A DNA stretch of 64,000 bases from Streptomyces sp. ISL-10 (GTDB lineage: Bacteria; Actinomycetota; Actinomycetes; Streptomycetales; Streptomycetaceae): NCBI RefSeq assembly GCF_018614575.1, contig NZ_JAGGOJ010000014.1, positions 159,626 to 223,625 on the forward strand, given 5' to 3'. The notes beneath the pieces are model-generated. The model was given only the letters and a program-made list of their open reading frames with translations. It was not told the DNA's origin and searched no databases. Both the position numbers and the translations under genes were made by a program. Each line of letters starts with the position of its first letter. Position 1 is the first letter of the stretch. Positions 33,769 through 41,655 of this stretch are shown here, in pieces.

Positions 33769-34935
33769 CTAGCCGAGTGGATGGGCGGCGAGCAGATCGC
33801 CGAGCGCCTCTTCGTGGGCGGCGGCCGGGCCGAGGGACAGTTCCAGCTGCTTGGCCCAGGCGTGGAAACGGTGCAGCGGGTAGTCCGTGTCCGCGCCGAA
33901 GCCGCCGTGCAGATGCTGTGCCGTCTGCACCACGCGACGCACCCCCTCGGACGCCCAGATCTTGGCCACCGCCACGTCGGCGGCGACGGGAAGCGTTCCT
34001 GACGTCGTGCCGGACGCGCCGGTCTCCTCCGGCTCCGTGAGGCGCCAGGCGGCCTGCCACAGGGTGGCCTCCATGGCGCGCAGATCGATGTAGCGGTCGG
34101 CCGCCTGGACGGCGACCGCCTGGAACGTCGCGACGGGGAAGCCGAACTGCTCGCGCTGCGCCGTGTATCGGCTCGTCATGGTCAGCACCGCTTCGCCGAG
34201 GCCGAGCGCCAGCGCGCAGGTCCCCGTCGTCAGCAGGTGGCGCAGCCACTCCCAGGCGCCGTCCGCGTCGATCACGTCGGGCGCGTCGACGCGTACGGAG
34301 TCCAGCGCGACCTCTGCGTACCGTTCGCCGTTGGTGGAGATCTGCTCGGCGAGCGTGAGTCCCGCGCGGCCCGGGGAAACCAGGGCGAACACCGCACGGC
34401 CGTCGTCGGTGTGCGCGGGCACGGCGATGCGGTCCGCGCACGGGGCCCAGGGCACGCCCGTCTGTACCCCGTCGAGGACCCAGCCGCCGTCCTGCCCCTG
34501 GCCCCGGCGTGCGGTCACGGCGAGCTCCGCGGGGTCGTGGCCGGTGCGGCCGTTGGCCCCGACGGTGAGAACCAGCTCTCCACGGACCACCCGGGGGAGG
34601 ATCTCGGCGCAGAGCGCCGGGCTGCCGTGGCGCGCGACCGCCATGGCGACCGCGCTCGTCTCCAGCATGGGCACCCTGGCCAGCGCCTTCGCCGACTCGC
34701 GCAGCACCAGGCACAGGGCTATGGGGTCGAGCCCCGCGCCGCCGTGCTCCGGCGGCAGGACCAGGCCGAGCAGATCCGCCCCCGCGAGCCCGGCCCACAC
34801 GGCGCGGTCGAACTCCTCGGCCACCGGACCCGCGGTCAGCGCCGGGCTCGGCACCGCATCGGGCGCCACACCCGACAGGACGGCTCGTGCTGCCTCGACG
34901 GCCGCCTGTTGCTCCTCGGTGAAGGTGAAGTCCAC
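33769..34935 (-). CDS. acyl-CoA dehydrogenase
   Basis: A 388-aa flavoprotein. GTG 34935 was chosen because GGGAGGG lies 8 bases upstream and family members begin VDFTFTEEQ; a longer start at 34956 is weaker. Contains the N-terminal helical domain (LPPEHGGAGLDP), the central beta domain, and the C-terminal helices (TSRYTAQREQFGFPVATFQAV, QHLHGGFGADTDYPLHRF). Introduces an alpha,beta double bond in an acyl-CoA using FAD. The catalytic Glu is not obvious. Located just downstream of paaABCDE but with its own upstream palindrome, so probably separately controlled. Confidence 0.88.
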   Translation of the reverse strand: MDFTFTEEQQAAVEAARAVLSGVAPDAVPSPALTAGPVAEEFDRAVWAGLAGADLLGLVLPPEHGGAGLDPIALCLVLRESAKALARVPMLETSAVAMAVARHGSPALCAEILPRVVRGELVLTVGANGRTGHDPAELAVTARRGQGQDGGWVLDGVQTGVPWAPCADRIAVPAHTDDGRAVFALVSPGRAGLTLAEQISTNGERYAEVALDSVRVDAPDVIDADGAWEWLRHLLTTGTCALALGLGEAVLTMTSRYTAQREQFGFPVATFQAVAVQAADRYIDLRAMEATLWQAAWRLTEPEETGASGTTSGTLPVAADVAVAKIWASEGVRRVVQTAQHLHGGFGADTDYPLHRFHAWAKQLELSLGPAAAHEEALGDLLAAHPLG

Positions 34936-34988
34936 TGTCCCGTCCCTCCCGTACACGCTGGCACAACGGCACCGCCAGAGGCCATATC

Positions 34989-35001
34989 TGACGGACCGTC
35001 A
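34989..35001. promoter_or_regulatory. palindrome upstream of the acyl-CoA dehydrogenase
   Basis: TGACGGACCGTCA: perfect 6-bp arms around one base, 54 bases before the start codon. Looks like an operator for a dimeric repressor, perhaps TetR type; it differs from the paa operators. Confidence 0.45.
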
Positions 35002-35073
35002 AGATAGGGGACGCTGCCGGAAATGACTACAGCGCGGGCGCGGGATTTCGGGGCGGCGGCGCTGCCGCCGGCC

Positions 35074-36129
35074 TCAGCGGTCGAAGTCCAACTCCACTTC
35101 CCCGGTGGCCGGGTGGGACTGGCAGGCGAGCACATAGCCCGCCTCGGTCTCCTCCGGTTCCAGTGCGAAGTTGCGGTCCATGCGGACCTCTCCGGACACA
35201 AGGAAGGCACGGCAGGTGCCGCAGACACCTCCCTTGCAGGCGTAGGGCGCGTCCGCCCGGCTGCGCAGCACGGTGTCCAGCAGCGACTCCCCGTCCCGCA
35301 CCGGCCATGTACCGGAGCGGCCGTCGAGCGTCGCCGTCAGCGACGCATGGGCCGGGGCAGCCACCGGGGCAGCCACCGGGGCCGAGCCGTCGTCGACATG
35401 GAAGATCTCCTGGTGGATGCGCCCGCGGTCCACCCCGAGCCCGTGCAGCGCCCGCTCCGCACCCTGCACCAGGCCGAAGGGCCCGCACAGGAACCAGCCG
35501 TCCACCTCGGCCACCGGCAGCAGCGCCGGCAGAAGAGCCGTCAACCGCTTCCGGTCCAGCCGTCCGGACGGCAGACCCGCCTGCTGCTCCTCCCGGGACA
35601 GGACGGTGACCAGCTGAAAGCGGTCCGGGAAGCGGTCCTTCAGGTCGGCGACCTCCTCGAGGAACATCGTCGACGCCGCCGTACGGTCACTGCGGATCAG
35701 ACAGAACCGGGCACCCGGCTCCTCGGCGAGCAGCGTCGTGACCATGGACAGGACCGGTGTGATGCCGCTGCCGCCGACCACCGCGGCGAAGTACCCGGGG
35801 CGGGGCGGCAGGAGGAACCGGCCCATCGGCGGCATGACCTCGACCGTGTCGCCGACGGCCAGCTCCTTGAGGGCGTACGTGGAGAATTCGCCGCCGTCGA
35901 CCAGCCGGATGCCCACGCGCAGCACCAGGGCGCCGTCGGCCGGTGCCGCCGGGGAGCAGATCGAGTACGTACGCCGGATCTCCACGCCGTCCACGACCCG
36001 GCGCAGGGCCAGATGCTGGCCGGGGGTGTGGCGGAAGGTCTCGCGCAGCTCGGGCGGCACCTCGACGGTGACGGCCACCGAGTCGTCGGTGAGCTGCTCG
36101 ACGGCGCCGACCCGGAGCGGATGGAACAT
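35074..36129 (-). CDS. paaE: phenylacetyl-CoA epoxidase reductase PaaE
   Basis: A 351-aa protein: FAD-binding ferredoxin-reductase domain (RRTYSICSP), NAD(P)H domain (VGGSGITPVLSM), and a C-terminal plant-type 2Fe-2S ferredoxin domain with Cys298, Cys303, Cys306 and Cys336 (CKGGVCGTC...C). Passes electrons from NAD(P)H to the PaaA diiron centre. The ATG directly abuts the paaD stop, with AAGGAG inside the end of paaD, so translation is coupled. Last gene of paaABCDE. Confidence 0.95.
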   Translation of the reverse strand: MFHPLRVGAVEQLTDDSVAVTVEVPPELRETFRHTPGQHLALRRVVDGVEIRRTYSICSPAAPADGALVLRVGIRLVDGGEFSTYALKELAVGDTVEVMPPMGRFLLPPRPGYFAAVVGGSGITPVLSMVTTLLAEEPGARFCLIRSDRTAASTMFLEEVADLKDRFPDRFQLVTVLSREEQQAGLPSGRLDRKRLTALLPALLPVAEVDGWFLCGPFGLVQGAERALHGLGVDRGRIHQEIFHVDDGSAPVAAPVAAPAHASLTATLDGRSGTWPVRDGESLLDTVLRSRADAPYACKGGVCGTCRAFLVSGEVRMDRNFALEPEETEAGYVLACQSHPATGEVELDFDR

Positions 36130-36648
36130 CTACAGCTCCTTGAAGTGGTCGAAAGGTTCGCGGCAGGAGACGCAGCGGCGCAAGGCCTTGCACGCCGTCG
36201 AGGAGAACCGGCTGAGCAGCTCGGTCTCGGTCGACCCGCAGTGCGGGCAGCGCACGGCGAGCGTCAGCTCCACGGAGCCGTCCGCCGTGTGGGGGCGGGG
36301 CGGCGCTATACCGAACGCGTCGAGCTTGCGCCGGCCCTCCGGGCTGATGTCGTCCGTCGACCAGGCCGGGGTGAGCACCTTGACGACACTGACGTCCGCC
36401 ACCCCGTGGTCGTGCAGCACCTGCTCGATGTCGGCGGTCATCGCCTCGATGGCCGGGCAGCCCGTGTACGTCGGGGTCAGCTCGACCTCGACGCGATCCG
36501 GTCCGACCAGATGGACCCCGCGGAGCACCCCGAGCTCCTCCAAGGTCAGAACCGGCAGCTCGGGGTCGGGGACGGCCCCGGCCAGCCGGCGCAGCTCCGC
36601 CTCAAGCGCGGTGTCGTCGGCGGACGGCTTCTGTGTCCTGGTCACCAT
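36130..36648 (-). CDS. paaD: PaaD, phenylacetyl-CoA epoxidase accessory protein
   Basis: A 172-aa protein with a DUF59/MIP18-type domain (PDPELPVLTLEELGVLRGV ... TYTGCPAIEAM) and a C-terminal zinc-ribbon-like CPHC...CVSC. Believed to help iron-sulfur cluster assembly of the epoxidase. ATG 36648 overlaps the paaC stop by 7 nt. Confidence 0.95.
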   Translation of the reverse strand: MVTRTQKPSADDTALEAELRRLAGAVPDPELPVLTLEELGVLRGVHLVGPDRVEVELTPTYTGCPAIEAMTADIEQVLHDHGVADVSVVKVLTPAWSTDDISPEGRRKLDAFGIAPPRPHTADGSVELTLAVRCPHCGSTETELLSRFSSTACKALRRCVSCREPFDHFKEL

Positions 36649-37361
36649 GACGCCCCCGGATGGCTTCGGCGCAGGTGCTGCATCTCGGCGATCATCCGAC
36701 CGAACGGCTCGGTGTGCAGGCCCTGCCGCCCTGCGCCCGCCGACCAGGCGCCCTTGCGGGGCCCGTCCGGCACGGTCAGCGTCGCCTTCTTCAGCACGCC
36801 CGTGACGTACGCCAGCCAGGCCGGCTCCAGCGTCTCCAGGTCGAAGCCGAGGCCCTCGACCGGCTGGAACATCTCGCCGGTGAACCGCCACAGCGCCTCG
36901 CAGGCCCGCTGCATGCGCTGGTGGCTCTCCGCGGTCCCGTCACCCAGCCGCGCCATCCAGTGCTCGGCGTGGTCACGGTGGTACGCGACTTCCTTGACGG
37001 CCTTCGCGGCGAGGCCGGCGAAGGGGCCGTCGCCCGAGGCGAGTGTCTCGTAGAGCAGGGCCTGGTAGCCGGAGAAGTAGAACTGGCGGGCGATGGTGTG
37101 GGCGAAGTCGCCGTTCGGCTGCTCGACGAGCTGGAGGTTGCGGAATTCGCGCTCGTCGCGCAGGTAGGCGAGCTCGTCCTCGTCCCCGACGAGGGAGAGC
37201 AGCACCCGGGCCTGGCCCAGCAGGTCGAGGGCGATGTTGGCGAGGGCCACCTCCTCCTCGAGGACCGGCGCATGGCCTGCCCACTCCCCCAGCCGGTGCG
37301 AGAGCACCAGGGCGTCGTCGCCGAGCGCCAGGGCAGCGGCGGGCACGGAAGTGCTGGTCAC
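36642..37361 (-). CDS. paaC: phenylacetyl-CoA epoxidase structural subunit PaaC
   Basis: A 239-aa helical protein with a ferritin-like fold that binds PaaA in the A2C2 core (LSHRLGEWAGHAPVLEEEVA, YHRDHAEHWMARLGDGT). It lacks a complete diiron site and supports the catalytic subunit. Start overlaps the end of paaB. Confidence 0.95.
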   Translation of the reverse strand: MTSTSVPAAALALGDDALVLSHRLGEWAGHAPVLEEEVALANIALDLLGQARVLLSLVGDEDELAYLRDEREFRNLQLVEQPNGDFAHTIARQFYFSGYQALLYETLASGDGPFAGLAAKAVKEVAYHRDHAEHWMARLGDGTAESHQRMQRACEALWRFTGEMFQPVEGLGFDLETLEPAWLAYVTGVLKKATLTVPDGPRKGAWSAGAGRQGLHTEPFGRMIAEMQHLRRSHPGASW

Positions 37362-37648
37362 AGGTGCTTCACCCCTTCGGGGATCTCATAGAAGGTCGGG
37401 TGGCGGTAGGGCTTGTCGGCAGCCGGGTCGAAGAACGAGTCCTTCTCGTCCGGCGAGGACGCGGTGATCTCACTGGAGGGCACAACCCAGATCGAAACAC
37501 CTTCGCTGCGCCGGGTGTAGACGTCTCGCGCGTTTCTCAGAGCCATTTCGGCGTCCGGGGCGTGCAGGCTGCCCGCGTGCGTATGGGACAGGCCGCGGCG
37601 CGAGCGCACGAAGACCTCCCACAGCGGCCATTCGGTCGAGCTGCTCAT
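37358..37648 (-). CDS. paaB: phenylacetyl-CoA epoxidase subunit PaaB
   Basis: A 96-aa protein beginning MSSSTEWPLWEVFVRSRRG, the typical PaaB opening, with GLSHTHAGSLHAPDAEMAL. Bridges A-C dimers in the epoxidase complex. ATG 37648 overlaps the paaA stop by 4 nt (ATGA). Confidence 0.95.
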   Translation of the reverse strand: MSSSTEWPLWEVFVRSRRGLSHTHAGSLHAPDAEMALRNARDVYTRRSEGVSIWVVPSSEITASSPDEKDSFFDPAADKPYRHPTFYEIPEGVKHL

Positions 37649-38616
37649 GCGGTCGCCTCCCCGGTCTCGGTGTGCTGTGCTGCTGATCGGTTCTTGGCGG
37701 CATACGCCGCGGCTGCCTCGCGGACCCAGGCACCTGCCTCGTGTGCCCGGCGGCGCTGGGTGATCCGCTGCTCGTTGCACGGGCCGTTGCCCTTGAGGAC
37801 TTCCTGGAACTCCGACCAGTCGATCTCGCCGAAGTCGTGGTGCCCGCGCTCCTCGTTCCACCGGAGGTCCGGGTCGGGGAGCGCCAGTCCGAGTGCCTCG
37901 GCCTGCGGGACACAGATGTCGACGAAGCGCTGGCGCAGCTCGTCGTTCGAATGACGCTTGATCTTCCAGGCCATGGACTGGGCGGAGTGTGCCGAGGCGT
38001 CGTCCGGCGGGCCGAACATCATCAGCGAGGGCCACCACCAGCGGTCCACCGCGTCCTGGGCCATCGCATGCTGCTCGGGAGTGCCCTGGGACAGGGCGAG
38101 CAGCAGCTCGTAACCCTGGCGCTGGTGGAAGGACTCCTCCTTGCAGATCCGGACCATCGCGCGCGCGTACGGGCCGTAGGAGCAGCGGCAGAGCGGGACC
38201 TGGTTGGTGATCGCGGCTCCGTCGACCAGCCAGCCGATGGCGCCGACGTCCGCCCAGGTCAAGGTCGGGTAGTTGAAGATCGACGAGTATTTCTGGCGGC
38301 CCGTGTGGAGCTTGTCGAGCAGCTCGTCCCGGCTCGTGCCCAGCGTCTCGGCGGCGCTGTAGAGGTAGAGGCCGTGGCCGGCCTCGTCCTGGACCTTGGC
38401 CATGAGGATCGCCTTGCGGCGCAGCGACGGCGCCCGCGTGATCCAGTTCGCCTCCGGCTGCATGCCGATGATTTCCGAGTGCGCGTGCTGGGCCATCTGA
38501 CGGACCAGCGAGGCCCGGTAGGCGTCCGGCATCCAGTCTCGCGGCTCGATGCGCTCGTCGGCGGCCACGGCGGCGTCGAACGCCGCCTCGTACGCCTCCG
38601 GTGTCACTGTCGTCAT
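37645..38616 (-). CDS. paaA: phenylacetyl-CoA epoxidase catalytic subunit PaaA
   Basis: A 323-aa diiron monooxygenase subunit that turns phenylacetyl-CoA into the 1,2-epoxide. Conserved stretches KVQDEAGHGLYLYSAAE and ICKEESFHQRQGYELL carry the Glu/His iron ligands; RYEPRDW-like start (ERIEPRDWMPDAYR). First gene of paaABCDE; a TetR-type operator lies 24-41 bases upstream of the start codon. The ligase paaK and the isomerase paaG were not found in the window. Confidence 0.96.
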   Translation of the reverse strand: MTTVTPEAYEAAFDAAVAADERIEPRDWMPDAYRASLVRQMAQHAHSEIIGMQPEANWITRAPSLRRKAILMAKVQDEAGHGLYLYSAAETLGTSRDELLDKLHTGRQKYSSIFNYPTLTWADVGAIGWLVDGAAITNQVPLCRCSYGPYARAMVRICKEESFHQRQGYELLLALSQGTPEQHAMAQDAVDRWWWPSLMMFGPPDDASAHSAQSMAWKIKRHSNDELRQRFVDICVPQAEALGLALPDPDLRWNEERGHHDFGEIDWSEFQEVLKGNGPCNEQRITQRRRAHEAGAWVREAAAAYAAKNRSAAQHTETGEATA

Positions 38617-38639
38617 CCGGGCCCCCTACCTACCTACCT

Positions 38640-38657
38640 ACCGACCGATCGTTCGGT
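38640..38657. promoter_or_regulatory. TetR-type operator upstream of paaA
   Basis: ACCGACCGATCGTTCGGT, an 18-bp imperfect palindrome, 24 bases before the paaA start. Its reverse complement is identical to the operator at 43390. A TACC-type 4-bp repeat (38627-38641) separates it from the gene. Confidence 0.75.
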
Positions 38658-38702
38658 TCATCGACTTCAATGGTGGGTCGAGGGCCCTTAGGGTGTCAAC
38701 CC

Positions 38703-38711
38703 TGTGGATAA
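38703..38711 (-). promoter_or_regulatory. DnaA-box-like 9-mer near paaA
   Basis: TGTGGATAA, reverse complement TTATCCACA (the E. coli R1-type box), within CCTGTGGATAAC, 46 bases beyond the TetR-type operator. Confidence 0.4.
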
Positions 38712-38746
38712 CTGACGTGGACGACATACAGGGGATCGGGGCGGGG

Positions 38747-39748
38747 ATGGAGTCCTACGAGCACAAGGACGGTTCGGGCGGGCGAAGCCTGAGCTCCGGT
38801 CCGCCTCCGCCCCGCCCGCCGGAAGACGAGGCGACGCCCGCTCTCGCCCCCGGCGCGGTCCCGGCGCAAGGCGCTCCCGCAGCGACCGGCCCTGCGACGG
38901 ACGGCCCCGCCACCGGCACAGCAGCGTCTGGCGCGGCAGCGGTCGGCCAGGCGCCGACCGACCCGGCACCGGCTGCCTCGGCCATGACAGGCACGGACAC
39001 GGACACGGACACGGACACGGCCTCTCCGGGCACGCCCCGCCCGACCCACGGCATAGCGGCGCTCTCCATGCCCTACCAGGTCCTGGCCGCTGTCTCCGTC
39101 ACGCTCGTCGCCGCTCTCGTCTGTGTCCACCTGGCCATGGTCTTTCTCCACGTCGCTCCGCCCAACACGGTCACGAAGCGTCATGGCGAGGCGGTCCAGG
39201 GCTGGGTGTACCCCGAGTTCGAACAGAATTGGAAGCTCTTCGCCCCCAACCCGCTCCAGCAGAACATCGCCGTGGAGGTGCGGGCGCAGTACACCGCGGC
39301 CGACGGCAGCCGCCGCACCAGCGAGTGGATCGATCTGTCCGCACAGGACGGCGAGGCCATCCGCGGCAATCTCGTCCCCAGCCACATCCACCAGAACCAG
39401 CTGCGCCGCGGCTGGGACTTCTTCGTCGGCTCCCACGACAACGAGGCCCGTCCCAACGGCCTGCGTGGCAGGCTCTCCGAGCGCTACATCCGGCGCATCG
39501 TGATGCTGCGGCTGGACGACATCGACCTTGGCGGTCCCCTCCAGCGCGTCCAGGTCAGGTCGTCTACCCGGGCGATCGAGGCACCCGCGTGGAGCGGCGA
39601 GCGGGTGGACACCAGGCCGGTGCACCGGCTCATGCCGTGGTGGACGATCACGGAGGCCGATTTCCCGGGCGGTGTCGACAGCGGCGGTACCGGAAACGGC
39701 GGTGTGGCCAACGGCGCCGGCAACAGCGGTACGGAGGCGGGCCGGTGA
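38747..39748 (+). CDS. DUF5819 family membrane-anchored protein
   Basis: A 333-aa protein from ATG 38747. The first about 110 residues are low complexity (Pro/Ala/Thr with a DTDTDTDTDT run), one membrane helix follows (YQVLAAVSVTLVAALVCVHLA), then an extracytoplasmic beta-rich domain starting FEQNWKLFAPNPLQQN, the hallmark of DUF5819. The C-terminus is Gly/Asn-rich. The stop overlaps the HTTM gene by 4 nt. These two families are frequently paired in actinobacteria; function unknown, possibly a substrate or accessory of the HTTM enzyme. Confidence 0.82.
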   Translation: MESYEHKDGSGGRSLSSGPPPPRPPEDEATPALAPGAVPAQGAPAATGPATDGPATGTAASGAAAVGQAPTDPAPAASAMTGTDTDTDTDTASPGTPRPTHGIAALSMPYQVLAAVSVTLVAALVCVHLAMVFLHVAPPNTVTKRHGEAVQGWVYPEFEQNWKLFAPNPLQQNIAVEVRAQYTAADGSRRTSEWIDLSAQDGEAIRGNLVPSHIHQNQLRRGWDFFVGSHDNEARPNGLRGRLSERYIRRIVMLRLDDIDLGGPLQRVQVRSSTRAIEAPAWSGERVDTRPVHRLMPWWTITEADFPGGVDSGGTGNGGVANGAGNSGTEAGR

Positions 39749-40929
39749 CCACCACCGTGGAGCGCGGCGCGGCACGTGCGATCCAGCGCATCACAGCGAC
39801 GGCCTTCGGCCCGTACCAGACCGCGATCGTCCGGATCGGGTTCGGCACCACCTGGCTGGTCTTCCTGCTGGTCGAGCTGCCCCACCGCCATCAGCTCTAC
39901 GGGCCCGAGGGCCCCTGGAGCTGGGACATGGGCCGGGAACTGGTGGCCAACAACAATGCCTTCACCGGCCTGCTGTGGTCGGACAGCAGCCTGTGGTTCG
40001 AGACGGTCTACGGCCTGTCCATAGTGGCGAGCCTGCTCCTCATACTCGGCTGGCGCACCCGTGCCGCGTCGGCGCTGTTCATGTTCGGCGTCCTGTCCCT
40101 GCAGAACCGCTCCATCTTCGTCGGCGACGGCGGTGACAATGTCGTCCACCTGATGGCGATCTATCTGGTGCTGACACGCTGCGCCCAGGTCTGGTCCCTC
40201 GACGCCCGCCGCGCGGGACGTGTCGTGCCCGGTGCCCCCTCGCGCGACCGCGTCGGCCCGCTGCTGTGGGCGGTGCTCGGAGTCGGACTGGTCGTCGGCA
40301 CCTCCCTCAACGAGACCGGCCCCTTCGTGCTCGTACTCCTGTGGGCGCTGTGGGTGGCCCAAGGGCTGTGGTGGCTGGTCTGCCGGTACGCCCCGCGCGG
40401 CGAGCCCCGCGTCCTGCTCGACGTCCTGGCCAATGTGGTCCACAACGGCGCACTCGTCGTGATCATGGCCGAGGTCTGCCTGATCTACGCGACCGCCGGC
40501 TGGTACAAGATCCAGGGCTCACGCTGGCAGGACGGTACGGCCCTGTACTACCCGCTCGAGCTCGACTACTTCACTCCGTGGCCGGCCCTCTCCGGCATTC
40601 TGGCCGGCAGCGCGCTGCTGGTGCTGGTGCTGACCTACGGCACGGTCATCGTCCAGGTCGCGTTCCCGTTCACCCTCTTCAACCGGCGCGTCAAGAACGT
40701 GCTGCTGGTCGCCATGATCCTGGAGCACGCGGGCATCGCCGTGCTGCTCGGTCTGCCGATCTTCTCGCTCTCCATGATCGCCGCCGACGCCGTCTTCCTG
40801 CCGACCGCCTTCCTCGTGTGGCTGGGTGCGCGTGCGGCCCGGGCGCGTGACCGGCTGCTCTCGCGGAAACCGGACCCTGGGCAGCCGGAAGGGGAGACCG
40901 GAGAGGTGCCCCGTACGCTCGTGGGGTGA
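39745..40929 (+). CDS. HTTM domain membrane protein
   Basis: A 394-aa polytopic protein from GTG 39745. HTTM (horizontally transferred transmembrane) proteins are related to vitamin K-dependent gamma-carboxylase. Conserved parts: RIGFGTTWLVFLLVELPHR, the loop with QNRSIFVGDGGDNVVHLMAIY, and AGWYKIQGSRWQDGTALYY. Whether it carboxylates anything is unknown; the coupled DUF5819 protein is the obvious candidate partner. The stop overlaps the next start by 4 nt. Confidence 0.88.
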   Translation: MTTTVERGAARAIQRITATAFGPYQTAIVRIGFGTTWLVFLLVELPHRHQLYGPEGPWSWDMGRELVANNNAFTGLLWSDSSLWFETVYGLSIVASLLLILGWRTRAASALFMFGVLSLQNRSIFVGDGGDNVVHLMAIYLVLTRCAQVWSLDARRAGRVVPGAPSRDRVGPLLWAVLGVGLVVGTSLNETGPFVLVLLWALWVAQGLWWLVCRYAPRGEPRVLLDVLANVVHNGALVVIMAEVCLIYATAGWYKIQGSRWQDGTALYYPLELDYFTPWPALSGILAGSALLVLVLTYGTVIVQVAFPFTLFNRRVKNVLLVAMILEHAGIAVLLGLPIFSLSMIAADAVFLPTAFLVWLGARAARARDRLLSRKPDPGQPEGETGEVPRTLVG

Positions 40930-41579
40930 GCACCACCGAGGAACCGACGCAGTACGACGAGGGCTACGGCCCCGAGATCGGCGTGGGACCGCACCCGCTG
41001 CCGTGGCCGCAGGACGAGCGCTACGCCCCCGAGCTCCTCGCCGAGGGCGACCGCCGCAACGTCGTCGACCGGTACCGGTACTGGACGCGCGAGGCGATCG
41101 TCGCCGACCTCGACACCCGCAGGCACGACTTCCATGTGGCCGTCGAGAACTGGGGCCACGACTTCAACATCGGGTCCGTGGTGCGCACGGCGAACGCTTT
41201 CCTCGCGAGGCAGATCCACATCGTCGGCCGCCGGCGCTGGAACCGGCGCGGGGCCATGGTCACCGACCGGTACCAGCATGTGCGTCACCACCCGGACACG
41301 GTGTCCCTGACTGCCTGGGCCGCGGCCGAGGACCTGCCGATCATCGGTATCGACAACCTGCCGGGGGCCGTGCCGCTGGAGCGGACAGAGCTCCCGCGCC
41401 GGTGCGTGCTGCTCTTCGGGCAGGAAGGGCCGGGGCTGACGCAGGAGGCGCGTGAGCACGCGGCGATGGTGTGCTCGATCGCCCAGTTCGGCTCCACCCG
41501 GTCGATCAACGCGGGCGCCGCAGCGGCCATCGCGATGCATGCCTGGGTGCAGCGGCACGCGGACATACCGCTGCCCTGA
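40926..41579 (+). CDS. TrmH/SpoU-family RNA 2'-O-methyltransferase
   Basis: A 217-aa SPOUT methyltransferase. Motifs: NIGSVVRTANAF (motif 1), LFGQEGPGLTQEA (motif 2) and SINAGAAAAIAMHAW (motif 3), forming the SAM-binding knot. Methylates a ribose 2'-OH of tRNA or rRNA; exact target not predictable. GTG 40926 overlaps the HTTM stop (GTGA). Confidence 0.92.
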   Translation: MSTTEEPTQYDEGYGPEIGVGPHPLPWPQDERYAPELLAEGDRRNVVDRYRYWTREAIVADLDTRRHDFHVAVENWGHDFNIGSVVRTANAFLARQIHIVGRRRWNRRGAMVTDRYQHVRHHPDTVSLTAWAAAEDLPIIGIDNLPGAVPLERTELPRRCVLLFGQEGPGLTQEAREHAAMVCSIAQFGSTRSINAGAAAAIAMHAWVQRHADIPLP

Positions 41580-41619
41580 CCATGCGCCCCTGCGCCGGGC
41601 AGGCGGGCGGGGGCGGTGA

Positions 41620-41650
41620 CCGGCGGGCCGACAGCAGGTCGGCCCGCCGG
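41620..41650. terminator. bidirectional hairpin terminator
   Basis: Perfect 13-bp arms, CCGGCGGGCCGAC (41620-41632) and GTCGGCCCGCCGG (41638-41650), with a 5-base loop, between the convergent methyltransferase and paaN genes. Confidence 0.8.
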
Positions 41651-41655
41651 GCGGG

